This document shows positions 7,315 through 14,362 of a stretch of DNA of 17,855 bases, piece after piece. The notes under the pieces are model-generated. The model had not been told where the DNA came from. It saw only the letters and a list, made by a program, of their open reading frames with translations, and searched no databases. The position numbers and the translations under genes were made by a program. Numbering within the stretch: position 1 is the stretch's first letter; the number at the start of each line of letters is the position of its first letter. Origin of the DNA: Bacillota bacterium (lineage in GTDB: Bacteria > Bacillota > Clostridia > Acetivibrionales > DSM-1351); contig JAEYWA010000256.1 in NCBI GenBank assembly GCA_023431385.1, forward strand, positions 1-17,855, written 5' to 3'.

Positions 7315-8183
7315 CAGGTATCTGGTTTAACAGGTAGTATTATTTCGGTAATGTAGTTATTTTCAAAACTTGTACTTGATAAATCAATGATGTATTTTTC
7401 TGTTGATTGCCCGATAAATTGAAATTTATTTCTTTCAATCCACTCCAGTGCCTTTCGGTATGATTCAGTCATTGTATTATATGGACCTTTATGTAGCAAT
7501 GTAACGGCTAAAAAGCCTCCGTAATATCTGACATTGGTAGAGCCGGTCAAATTACCAGTGACAGGTAAACATACTTCGACGTCGGCGTTGCTATAATCAA
7601 ATTGAGTATAGTCATCATAGTAAATTGCCATATAAGGGCCAGCCCTGAATAAATTATGTCTATCCATTAAGGAATTTAGTTCGGCGTATCTCAAAACATA
7701 ACTGCCAGGATTACTCTCACATCGGTATCGTGTAAAAAGTATAGAAGTTACCGGTATAGTCTTTAACTCTATTCCATACTCATTGCTAACCTCAGGTTTA
7801 TTTTCTAATAAATATTCAGAAAAATCCTTGCCTATTTCCAAATACTTTATATCCAATTCTAATTTATTATACAGGTACTTAAGCTCTTGAATTTTTTTAT
7901 GGGTAAGTGACAGTTTTTCTTCAAGCATTTTCTTTAGTAGAGATAAATCCTCACGCTTGATTAAAATACGTATATCATCAAGTGAAAAACCCGACGATCT
8001 AAAGTGTTTTATCACGTTTAAATCAATTATTTGCTTTTTGGTATAGTAGCGATAGTTATTTTGAGGATCTACGTATTCAGGGAGGAGTAGTCCGATATCA
8101 TTATAATATCTTATTGTTTTTACAGGAATATTACAAATGGCTGATATCTGCCCTACAGAATAAAGTTCGTTAAATTTATCCAT
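7314..8183 (-). CDS. MerR-family regulator with GyrI-like effector-binding domain (BmrR-like)
   Basis: Protein of 289 residues. The N-terminal winged helix-turn-helix reads YSVGQISAICNIPVKTIRYY (8-27), then NDIGLLLPEYVDPQNNYRYY (28-47), the classic MerR layout. Residues 78-118 are a predicted dimerising coiled coil. From about 138 to the end is a GyrI-like ligand-binding domain, with DVEVCLPV (201-208; Glu203 at the usual acidic position), GGFLAVTLLHKGPY (222-235) and a closing TEIILPV (279-285). There is no C-terminal metal-binding cysteine set, so it belongs with the drug-sensing BmrR/BltR-like group rather than the metal sensors. The start has AAGGTG 4 nt upstream. It should activate the QW-repeat gene from the 19-bp-spacer promoter. 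The ligand is unknown; hydrophobic or cationic drugs are typical for the group. Confidence 0.9.
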   Translation of the reverse strand: MDKFNELYSVGQISAICNIPVKTIRYYNDIGLLLPEYVDPQNNYRYYTKKQIIDLNVIKHFRSSGFSLDDIRILIKREDLSLLKKMLEEKLSLTHKKIQELKYLYNKLELDIKYLEIGKDFSEYLLENKPEVSNEYGIELKTIPVTSILFTRYRCESNPGSYVLRYAELNSLMDRHNLFRAGPYMAIYYDDYTQFDYSNADVEVCLPVTGNLTGSTNVRYYGGFLAVTLLHKGPYNTMTESYRKALEWIERNKFQFIGQSTEKYIIDLSSTSFENNYITEIILPVKPDT

Positions 8184-8235
8184 ATAGCACCTTATAAATT
8201 TTAGCTTATATAGTTATAGTTTAAATATTAAGATA

Positions 8236-8264
8236 ATTTTACCATTGATAGCCAGTGTGTTCAA
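8236..8264 (-). promoter_or_regulatory. Promoter of the merR gene
   Basis: On the - strand, TTGAAC (8264-8259) and TAAAAT (8241-8236) are separated by 17 bp, a good sigma-A match. It lies about 53 nt before the merR start codon. The spacer has normal length and no obvious dyad, so the gene may be expressed at a basal level without MerR-type activation of its own promoter. Confidence 0.6.
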
Positions 8265-8399
8265 TCTTCAATAGTGTCTTTTCATGGATACCTAAATTAG
8301 TAGAAGTCATTCAGTTGTATTAAAGAAAATATACTTAGTCTATAAAATATTTAATCAGGATTAGATAGAGTATTTATTTGCTCCTGTGTAATTATTTAA

Positions 8400-8428
8400 T
8401 TGACACATATATCATTATGATATATTAT
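8400..8428 (+). promoter_or_regulatory. padR promoter with embedded 19-bp operator dyad
   Basis: Perfect -35 TTGACA (8400-8405) and -10 TATTAT (8423-8428) are separated by 17 bp. The spacer and the start of the -10 are filled by a perfect dyad, ATATATCAT-T-ATGATATAT (8407-8425). A repressor bound there would block RNA polymerase, which suggests PadR autorepression. The same 19-bp site recurs with two changes at 9271-9289. Confidence 0.7.
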
Positions 8429-8634
8429 TTTATGTAATATTTTATTGTTTTCCTACTATTGCTTTAGCCATAGGCTTTTCAGAAATGATTTTAGAGAATG
8501 TGATACTTTATTAGGCATTTTCTAGGCAATAAAAAACTTTAAATTTGTACGCTTGCCAGATTTTCCTTAATACATCAATACGAAGAAATATTCAGTAGAA
8601 GGAAATAAAAATTATATTATAAGAGGTGTTTTAA

Positions 8635-9204
8635 ATGCCAAAAGTAAATAAAACTAGGTATGCTATTCTCGGAGTACTAAGTATTGAACCCTGTTCAGGG
8701 TATGATATTAAGAAAAATTGTGATAAGGGAATTTCTTATTTTTGGAATGAGAATTTCGGACATATTTATCCCGTGCTTAAGAAGATGGAAAAGGATGGTG
8801 CCATAACAAGGAAGGTGGAACAAAATGACGGGCGGCCTCCAAGGAATGTATACTTTATTACTGACAAAGGAAGGGAAGAACTTACTAACTGGTTGATAAG
8901 CCCTACAACACATACTCCTCAACGATTAGAATTACTGCTTAAGCTCACTTTTGCGAAGATTATCCCTTCGGAAAAAATAATTAAAGAGCTTGAGCGTGTA
9001 AAGGAGAGTCATTGCAGAAATCTGGAAAAGTATCATCTGATTGAGCAGGAATACACAAATTCAAAAACTACCAGAGAAGACGACGGGTACCCATATTGGA
9101 TTTCAACCATTCATTATGGTATATATGATGCTGAGTTCAGAATCAAATGGTGCGAAGAGACAATTGAACGTATAAGGTCTCACAACTTTAAAAAAGAAAC
9201 TTGA
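8635..9204 (+). CDS. PadR-family transcriptional regulator
   Basis: Protein of 189 residues with the two-part layout of the longer PadR subfamily. Residues 7-85 form a winged helix: RYAILGVLSIEPCSGYDIKK (8-27), FWNENFGHIYPVLKKMEKDG (36-55), then the wing ending RPPRNVYFITDKGREEL (67-83). Residues 95-180 are a helical C-terminal domain used for dimerisation (Vir_act_alpha_C-like). Ligand-responsive PadR proteins usually repress detoxification or efflux genes and themselves. AGAGGTG lies 6 nt before the ATG. The matching dyads in its own promoter and before the following glycosyltransferase gene point to control of both. It is 138 nt upstream of that gene on the same strand. Confidence 0.92.
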   Translation: MPKVNKTRYAILGVLSIEPCSGYDIKKNCDKGISYFWNENFGHIYPVLKKMEKDGAITRKVEQNDGRPPRNVYFITDKGREELTNWLISPTTHTPQRLELLLKLTFAKIIPSEKIIKELERVKESHCRNLEKYHLIEQEYTNSKTTREDDGYPYWISTIHYGIYDAEFRIKWCEETIERIRSHNFKKET

Positions 9205-9213
9205 TGCGATAGA

Positions 9214-9235
9214 CTGCAGTTACATACAACTGCAG
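9214..9235 (+). terminator. Hairpin after padR, possible weak terminator
   Basis: CTGCAGTT (9214-9221) and AACTGCAG (9228-9235) form a perfect 8-bp stem with a 6-nt loop, starting 10 nt after the padR stop. The sequence after it is A-rich, not T-rich, so termination may be weak or absent. It could partly separate padR transcription from the glycosyltransferase gene. Confidence 0.3.
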
Positions 9236-9247
9236 AATAAACGTCAG

Positions 9248-9309
9248 TATAATAAAAAATTTTATCTATTATATATCATAACGATATATTAAATAAAGAT
9301 ATATATAAT
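9248..9309 (+). promoter_or_regulatory. Promoter/operator region of the glycosyltransferase gene (second PadR-type dyad)
   Basis: The near-dyad ATATATCATAACGATATAT at 9271-9289 equals the padR-promoter dyad at 17 of 19 positions. It lies between two perfect TATAAT hexamers (9248-9253 and 9304-9309). Neither has a good -35 at 17 bp (TACAAC and ACGATA), so I cannot say which is used. With the first, the dyad would sit just after the start site. With the second, it would cover the -35 region. Either arrangement allows repression. Confidence 0.6.
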
Positions 9310-9342
9310 AGAATTAACAAGAGGGTTATACTAGGAGGTTAT

Positions 9343-10512
9343 ATGTCGAAAATATTATTTTTAAACGGTAATGCCCATGGACACATAAATCCTACCTTAC
9401 CGGTTGTTGCCGAGTTGACAAGGCGGGGGGAGGAGGTTATTTATTTTTCAACAAAAGAGTTTAAACAAAAGATAGAAGCTACAGGGGCAACATTTATGGA
9501 TTATGGAAGTAAGCTATATGATTTTTTTAAGGACTATAAACCTGTTGGCAGTCACCCTTTCTATTCACTTATCGATGTTTTGCTTGGGATGGATAGAGTT
9601 GTGGTTCCGCTGGTACTGGACAGGATACACGATGTTGAAATAGACAGTATTATACATGATTCCATGTTTGGTGCCGGAAATATACTAGCCAGAAAGTTAA
9701 ATCTCCCCGCTATCTGCTCATGCACATCATTTGCAATGAATAAGCTGCCGTTACCGATAGATATGCTGGAACCGGGCTTTCACCCGCAGCTGGATCTTTT
9801 ATATAATAAATTAAAGGAGGCCCAAACAGAATGGAGTATTGAAAAACTGGATATTATGGATGTATTCTTTAAAAAGGAAAAAATTAATTTAGTATATACT
9901 TCTAGAATGTTTCAGCCAGATGCTTGTAGTTTTGATGAAGCCTTTCATTTTGTAGGCCCTTCTATAGCGGACAGGAATGAAAAGCACGATTTTCCTTTTG
10001 AAGACTTAAATTATAGTACAACAGTTTATATCTCAATGGGAACCATCAACAATCAGTGTATGAGTTTTTATTCAAAATGTATGGAAGCATTTGGAGACCA
10101 GCAGTACAAAGTTGTTATGTCAGTAGGTAATAAGGTTGATATTGCGGCCTTTGGGAAAATACCAGGAAATGTAACTGTGAGAAATAATGTACCACAGCTG
10201 GAAGTTTTAAAAAGAACAGCGGTATTTATAAGTCATGGCGGTCTTAATAGCGTAAGTGAAGCTTTGTACTACGGAGTACCGGTCATAGCAGTACCTCAGG
10301 CAAATGACCAGCCTATGGTTGCAAGCCAGCTTGTAAAACTAGGTGCTGGTTTATGCCTGAAAATGAGTGAAGTTACCCCGCAAATTCTAAGGAATTCTGT
10401 TACCGAGTTATTGAAGAATAAATGTTATAGAAATAACTGTATTCAGTTAGGCAAATCCTTTATTCAAGCAGGTGGATATAAGACTGCAGCAGATATTATC
10501 TTACAATCATAA
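9343..10512 (+). CDS. MGT/YjiC-type UDP-sugar glycosyltransferase (GT1 family)
   Basis: Protein of 389 residues with the GT-B fold of macrolide and flavonoid glycosyltransferases. The N-terminal acceptor domain opens KILFLNGNAHGHINP (3-17), with His14 at the catalytic-base position. Asp106 in IIHDSMFG matches the partner aspartate of OleD-type enzymes. The C-terminal donor domain has VYISMGTI (228-235), NNVPQLEVL (281-289), FISHGGLNSVSEAL (295-308), and GVPVIAVPQANDQPMVA (311-327), with Asp322-Gln323 for sugar binding. No membrane segment or signal peptide, so cytosolic. AGGAGG lies 4 nt before the ATG. By context it is a PadR-controlled enzyme that could glycosylate and inactivate an antibiotic or phenolic compound. 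The acceptor is unknown, and a biosynthetic role is also possible. Confidence 0.9.
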   Translation: MSKILFLNGNAHGHINPTLPVVAELTRRGEEVIYFSTKEFKQKIEATGATFMDYGSKLYDFFKDYKPVGSHPFYSLIDVLLGMDRVVVPLVLDRIHDVEIDSIIHDSMFGAGNILARKLNLPAICSCTSFAMNKLPLPIDMLEPGFHPQLDLLYNKLKEAQTEWSIEKLDIMDVFFKKEKINLVYTSRMFQPDACSFDEAFHFVGPSIADRNEKHDFPFEDLNYSTTVYISMGTINNQCMSFYSKCMEAFGDQQYKVVMSVGNKVDIAAFGKIPGNVTVRNNVPQLEVLKRTAVFISHGGLNSVSEALYYGVPVIAVPQANDQPMVASQLVKLGAGLCLKMSEVTPQILRNSVTELLKNKCYRNNCIQLGKSFIQAGGYKTAADIILQS

Positions 10513-10599
10513 CTTACCTACTTACATCTACCCCTGGATTATTTTCAAATAATTTACAAAGGTGTTTTTACTATTTTTAATATTTAATTAATATTTTTA

Positions 10600-10608
10600 T
10601 GCTATAAT
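10600..10608 (+). promoter_or_regulatory. Extended -10 promoter of nadD
   Basis: TGC-TATAAT at 10600-10608 is a perfect -10 with the TGn extension. The -35 region (about 10579-10585) is AT-rich with a poor match, which an extended -10 can compensate. The start would be near 10615, about 40 nt before nadD. It begins the housekeeping cluster and separates it from the accessory block. The 143-nt gap before nadD shows no strong terminator for the glycosyltransferase gene. Confidence 0.6.
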
Positions 10609-10655
10609 ATCTTTTGTATTGCTGAATTTGTAATTTGTAGTCAGAAGGATGTCAA

Positions 10656-11273
10656 ATGGGAGATACGAGATTAAAAATTGGGATATGCGGAGGAACCTTT
10701 GATCCGATTCATACAGGGCACCTGGTTGTAGCTGAATTGGTCAGGAGTGAATTTAATCTTGACAGGGTGTTGTTCATTCCTTCGGGAATGCCTCCTCACA
10801 AGGATTTAAAAAATGTTTCTGCTCCAGTCCACAGATTAAATATGGTTAAGGCTGCAGTCAGCTCCAATAAAAACTTTGAGGCAGTATCAAATGAAGTTGA
10901 TAGATCAGGCTATACTTATACTGTGGACACCCTTAAGGAATTGCATGTGCTTTATCCTTCAGGAGCAGAGTTTCACTATATTATTGGCGCTGATGTTGTT
11001 ATGGATTTGCTGACTTGGAGAAACTGGCAAGAGGTTTTCACACTGACAAACTTTATTGCAGTAATGAGACCCGGTTTTTCGGATGCAGAATTCAGTAAGC
11101 GTTTAACAGAGCTTAAGCAGAATTATAGAATAAATATACAAAATTATGAGATTCCTCTTTTGGAGATTTCCTCTACCTCTATAAGGGAAAGAATCAAGGC
11201 CGGTAGGTCAGTTAAGTACCTTATACCTGAAGAGGTAGAAGAATATATTATGCAAAACAACCTTTATTTATAA
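10656..11273 (+). CDS. nadD: Nicotinate-nucleotide adenylyltransferase
   Basis: Forms nicotinic acid adenine dinucleotide from nicotinate mononucleotide and ATP, the penultimate step of NAD synthesis. In 205 residues, the nucleotidyltransferase signature GGTFDPIHTGH (12-22) holds the HxGH ATP site. PSGMPPHKD (42-50), YIIGADVVMDLLTW (108-121) and the closing ISSTSIRERI (171-180), which binds the ATP phosphates, are all family-typical. AGAAGG at 10643-10648 lies 7 nt before the ATG. It heads the conserved order nadD-yqeK-LytR_C-rsfS, with a 118-nt gap to yqeK. Confidence 0.96.
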   Translation: MGDTRLKIGICGGTFDPIHTGHLVVAELVRSEFNLDRVLFIPSGMPPHKDLKNVSAPVHRLNMVKAAVSSNKNFEAVSNEVDRSGYTYTVDTLKELHVLYPSGAEFHYIIGADVVMDLLTWRNWQEVFTLTNFIAVMRPGFSDAEFSKRLTELKQNYRINIQNYEIPLLEISSTSIRERIKAGRSVKYLIPEEVEEYIMQNNLYL

Positions 11274-11344
11274 AAAGGATACCAGTGTGAAAAAGTATTT
11301 GTAAGTCCCAGTGCTTTTTACTCGGAGATAAGTCAATACGTGTC

Positions 11345-11372
11345 TTTTCATAACATTTTGTGTATGCGCTAT
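11345..11372 (+). repeat. Leader element shared with the purM upstream region (copy 2)
   Basis: Ungapped match at 23 of 28 positions to 1531-1558, starting 47 nt before the yqeK ATG. It contains TTCATA and TATTCT with a 17-bp spacer, a plausible promoter pair, but lacks the perfect inverted repeat of the purM copy. Confidence 0.45.
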
Positions 11373-11391
11373 TCTCATTTATGGAGGTAGT

Positions 11392-11958
11392 ATGAATATA
11401 GATCAGATGGACTTGCTTTTGAAACAGTCATTAAAACCGGGAAGATATTTACATTCAGTTAGGACTATGAAGGAAGCCATAACTCTTGCTGAACATTACG
11501 GTGAAGACAGTGATAAAGCGGCGGTAGCAGGGCTTTTGCATGATTGTGCCAAGAAACTGAAGGATGATGAAACCCTGGAATATTGCAGGGTTAATGGTAT
11601 AAAACCCAGTGAAGTTGAAAAAAAACAGGTTTATTTGCTGCATGGAGAGGTTGGAGCTATAATTGCCAGAGAAAAGTATGGTGTAGAAGACGTAAGCATT
11701 CTCAATGCAATAAAACATCATTGTACCGGTTACTCAAACATGAGTATGCTGGATAAGATTATTTTTCTGGCGGATTATATAGAGCCGGGTAGAACTCACG
11801 GTGGGGTCTGTATCCCAAGAGAACTGGCCTATAAGGATTTAAGCAAAGCTTTAGTAAGTGCGTTGGACAATACAATTAAGTATGTTATTGAGCAGCAGGG
11901 CTTAATCCACCCGAATACTATTGAAGCGAGAAATAATATTTTAATGTTGATTTCTTAA
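11392..11958 (+). CDS. yqeK: HD-domain bis(5'-nucleosyl)-tetraphosphatase (symmetrical Ap4A hydrolase), YqeK family
   Basis: Protein of 188 residues with a complete HD metal-dependent phosphohydrolase set. His21 (RYLHSVRT), His50-Asp51 (AGLLHDCAK), His84 (LLHGEVGA), His109-His110 (AIKHHCTG) and Asp128 (FLADYIEPGR) fit the di-iron site of the family. YqeK proteins of Gram-positive bacteria hydrolyse Ap4A to ADP, which links them to stress nucleotide control. GGAGG at 11383-11387 lies 4 nt before the ATG. Its place between nadD and rsfS is the usual Firmicute arrangement. The 28-nt leader element shared with purM lies directly upstream. Confidence 0.93.
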   Translation: MNIDQMDLLLKQSLKPGRYLHSVRTMKEAITLAEHYGEDSDKAAVAGLLHDCAKKLKDDETLEYCRVNGIKPSEVEKKQVYLLHGEVGAIIAREKYGVEDVSILNAIKHHCTGYSNMSMLDKIIFLADYIEPGRTHGGVCIPRELAYKDLSKALVSALDNTIKYVIEQQGLIHPNTIEARNNILMLIS

Positions 11959-11995
11959 ACAGAAATGATATGGCAAGGGGTAAAAGATTAATAAT

Positions 11996-12508
11996 ATGAA
12001 CAAATTTGTAAAGTTTACATTTTATGCAGTTGGAACCTTTTTACTGCTGTTTTCATCAATTATAGTAGGAGCTAATTTTGTAAGAGACTCAGGCGTATTT
12101 GACAAGGAGATTGTTGAAGTAAAAAAACAATCCCAACAATCAGCTGCTCAAAGCAGTACTCCCAAAAAGATAGTTGTGGACAGTAAGCCTGCTAAGAAGG
12201 AGCCAGCCAAGGAAACTGTGGCTGAATCAACAGTTAACAACGACAAATTGATAATTGAGGTAATTAATTGTACCGATAAAAGCGGTCTGGCAGAGGATAC
12301 AAGAGGGATGCTCGAAGCAAAAGGCTATTCGGTAAGTGCAGGAACTAATTCTGATAAACAGGGTACTTCAAAGATTATTATAAGAAAAAAAGGTGTTAAA
12401 ACTGATACAATAAAAAATGTACTGAGGATTTCTGTAGTTGAAGAACAACTTCAACCAGATTCAAGATATGATGTTACAATTATTCTGGGAAGTGATTTTA
12501 ATCCGTAA
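11996..12508 (+). CDS. Membrane-anchored LytR_C-domain protein without an LCP domain
   Basis: Protein of 170 residues. Residues 7-29 form a single N-terminal membrane helix. Residues 30-82 are a Lys/Gln/Ser/Pro-rich linker expected outside the cell. Residues 83-167 match the LytR C-terminal domain (LytR_C type): KLIIEVINCTDKSGLAEDTR (84-103), a glycine/serine-rich middle and DVTIILGSDF (159-168). The LytR-CpsA-Psr catalytic domain found in many genes at this chromosomal position is absent, so ligation of wall polymers by this protein is unlikely. It may be an accessory binding protein at the cell wall. The ribosome binding site is weak: AAGGGG lies 15 nt before the ATG. An in-frame TAA at 11981 rules out a longer N-terminus. 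Located 37 nt after yqeK. Confidence 0.8.
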   Translation: MNKFVKFTFYAVGTFLLLFSSIIVGANFVRDSGVFDKEIVEVKKQSQQSAAQSSTPKKIVVDSKPAKKEPAKETVAESTVNNDKLIIEVINCTDKSGLAEDTRGMLEAKGYSVSAGTNSDKQGTSKIIIRKKGVKTDTIKNVLRISVVEEQLQPDSRYDVTIILGSDFNP

Positions 12509-12573
12509 TTTTTACCACAAAAACATTTTAGTTTTAATAACAAAAAATATAGCTTAGGATGAGGTGCAAACAT

Positions 12574-12915
12574 TTGGAATCAAAAAAATTGGTAGATAAG
12601 ATAGTAGCATTGATGGAAGAAAAAAAAGCAAGAGACATAAGCATTATAGATATTCAGAATATAACCGAAATTGCCGACTATTTTGTTATTTGCAGCGGTA
12701 CCTCCACTACACATATTAAATCAATAGCAGACGAACTGGATTTTAAATTGGGTGAAATGGGACTTATGGCGTATCACAAGGAAGGCTATGACAGTGCAAG
12801 ATGGATACTTCTGGATTATGCCGATGTTGTTATCCATGTATTCCACCAGGAAGATAGAGGCTTTTACAATTTAGAAAGGCTTTGGTCAGATGGTGTAATG
12901 ACTAATATAAGATAA
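12574..12915 (+). CDS. rsfS: Ribosomal silencing factor RsfS
   Basis: RsfS binds ribosomal protein uL14 on the 50S subunit and blocks joining of the subunits when nutrients are short. The 113-residue protein has the family core IADYFVICSGTST (33-45), EGYDSARWILLDYADVVIHVF (from 70) and YNLERLWSD (98-106). Start choice: an ATG at 12559 is in frame but has only TTAGG directly against it. The TTG at 12574 has GAGGTG at 12561-12566 with 7-nt spacing and gives MESKKLVDKI, matching the usual RsfS N-terminus, so TTG is preferred. The MATE gene begins 3 nt after its stop. Confidence 0.93.
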   Translation: MESKKLVDKIVALMEEKKARDISIIDIQNITEIADYFVICSGTSTTHIKSIADELDFKLGEMGLMAYHKEGYDSARWILLDYADVVIHVFHQEDRGFYNLERLWSDGVMTNIR

Positions 12916-12918
12916 AAA

Positions 12919-14277
12919 ATGGTCATAGATGAGAATAATATAACAAGAAGTATTTTTAAGGTAGCTGTTCCCGCTGTTGTGGAACAGCTTCTAATTATGA
13001 TTGTAGGGGTTGTATCACTGGCTTTTGTAGGTCACCTGAGTAATGAGGCGGTTGCGGCTGTTGGGTTTATAAATTCTTTATTTGGCTTTATACAAGTTTT
13101 TTTTGTAGCCTTGTCAACAGGCTGTACAGTTATTATTGCCAGGCTAATAGGTGAAGGTGACACCGAAAGTGCCAGGTCGGCAATAAAGCAATGTGTTGTA
13201 ATTGGTTTGGCTGCTTCTTCAGTACTTGCAATTATTTTATTTGTTTTTGCCAAACCAATTATTTCAGTATTTTTCAGCGGAGCAGAAAAATCAGTTATAA
13301 ATATGGCTGCTGGTTATTTCAAAATAACTTTAATAACACTGCCGCTAATGTTCTCCAATATAATAATAAGTGGATCCTTAAGGGGGGCGGGAGACACAAA
13401 AACTCCAATGCTGATTGCAAATGTGGTAAATATATTGAACATTGCTCTCAGTTATGTTTTAATATATGGGGTTAGTATTGGTAATTTGAAAATTGAAAAA
13501 ATGGGTATAACGGGTGCTGCCATAGCAGTATGTATTTCCAGAGGTGTGGGCGGTATTTTAAGTCTGGCCGTTGTTCTGAGCAAATCGGTATCACTGTCCT
13601 TCAGCCTTAAAGGAAAGCTGGTATTTGATTATCAGCTGCTTAAGCGAATACTTCATGTAGGCATTCCAGCATCAATGGAACAGCTTATTATGCAGGGAGG
13701 CTTTCTATTACTTCAGATTGTAATTTCTCGAATGGGAACTGATGCATCCACGGTTTATCAGATAGTAATGTCTATAAACTCCATATGCTTTGTACCAATA
13801 TTCGGCTTTGGAATTTCAGCAACTACTATGGTCGGCCAGAGTTTAGGTGCTAAAAGAATTGACCTTGCCAAAAAGGCGGGCTGGAAAACAATAAAGATTT
13901 GTCTTATGATAACTGTGATTTTATCAAGTCTTTTGTTTATTTTTTCAGGAATGCTGGTAAAGATTTATACAAAAGACCCTGCTATAATGGCTATCGGAAC
14001 AGGAGCTATAAAAATATTTACCTTTTCGCAGCCCTTTGTATCAATTGTGACTGTTGTGTCCAATGCATTAAGAGGTGCGGGAGATATTTTTTATGTGATG
14101 ATAACAAGCTTTGTAGGCATATGGTGCTTAAGGGTGTTTATAACATTTATTTTAGGGTTACAGTTAGGAGTAGGTATAAATGCTGCCTGGATTGCTCTGG
14201 TGTCTGATTACGCTATCAGGTCAGGAATGTATCTGATGAGATTTAAGCGGGGCAAATGGGCAAACATTACAATATAA
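12919..14277 (+). CDS. MATE-family multidrug/cation efflux transporter
   Basis: Protein of 452 residues, about 12 membrane helices in two homologous halves. The duplication is visible as VPAVVEQLL (17-25) against IPASMEQLI (249-257), and LRGAGD (154-159) against LRGAGD (384-389). Such proteins export drugs or metabolites using a sodium or proton gradient. The helices near the start begin at about residue 15, and the C-terminus ends in a basic cytosolic tail (RFKRGKW, 441-447). It begins 3 nt after rsfS with no clear ribosome binding site of its own, so translation is probably coupled to rsfS. A specific substrate cannot be assigned. Confidence 0.92.
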   Translation: MVIDENNITRSIFKVAVPAVVEQLLIMIVGVVSLAFVGHLSNEAVAAVGFINSLFGFIQVFFVALSTGCTVIIARLIGEGDTESARSAIKQCVVIGLAASSVLAIILFVFAKPIISVFFSGAEKSVINMAAGYFKITLITLPLMFSNIIISGSLRGAGDTKTPMLIANVVNILNIALSYVLIYGVSIGNLKIEKMGITGAAIAVCISRGVGGILSLAVVLSKSVSLSFSLKGKLVFDYQLLKRILHVGIPASMEQLIMQGGFLLLQIVISRMGTDASTVYQIVMSINSICFVPIFGFGISATTMVGQSLGAKRIDLAKKAGWKTIKICLMITVILSSLLFIFSGMLVKIYTKDPAIMAIGTGAIKIFTFSQPFVSIVTVVSNALRGAGDIFYVMITSFVGIWCLRVFITFILGLQLGVGINAAWIALVSDYAIRSGMYLMRFKRGKWANITI

Positions 14278-14309
14278 AGGTACTTAAGGAGTATGAAAGT
14301 TTAGTTTAC

Positions 14310-14340
14310 TTAACAAGAATAAATTAATATTTTTTATAAT
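14310..14340 (+). promoter_or_regulatory. Promoter of the ABC-F gene and its leader ORF
   Basis: A perfect TATAAT at 14335-14340 is preceded by TTAACA at 14310-14315 (19-bp spacer; TAACAA one base later gives 18). The start near 14346 would place the GGAGG at 14355-14359 about 10 nt into the transcript. It lies in the 123-nt gap after the MATE gene. Confidence 0.5.
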
Positions 14341-14362
14341 ATATAACAATAAATGGAGGTAA

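Larger units (their letters stand above)
8184..8634. other. Divergent merR-padR intergenic region (451 nt)
   Basis: Very AT-rich. It holds the merR promoter on the - strand (8236-8264) and the padR promoter with its dyad on the + strand (8400-8428), both listed separately. The stretch 8435-8634 would be an unusually long padR leader of about 200 nt. I see no convincing gene, riboswitch or strong hairpin in it. The padR ribosome binding site AGAGGTG lies 6 nt before its ATG. Confidence 0.6.

Noticed and set aside
8446..8515. Possible small or decayed coding fragment upstream of padR (open stretch containing GFSEMILENVILY)
   Set aside because: No ribosome binding site, no start codon in a suitable place, and no recognisable similarity. 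Likely chance in AT-rich DNA.
11288..11325. Terminator-like AAAAAG/CTTTTT pairing between nadD and yqeK
   Set aside because: Only six A-T-rich pairs continue into wobble pairs around a large loop. It is too weak to call.
12559..12573. ATG start for rsfS
   Set aside because: Its only purine-rich site is directly adjacent to the ATG. The TTG at 12574 has an ideally spaced GAGGTG and gives the conserved N-terminus.
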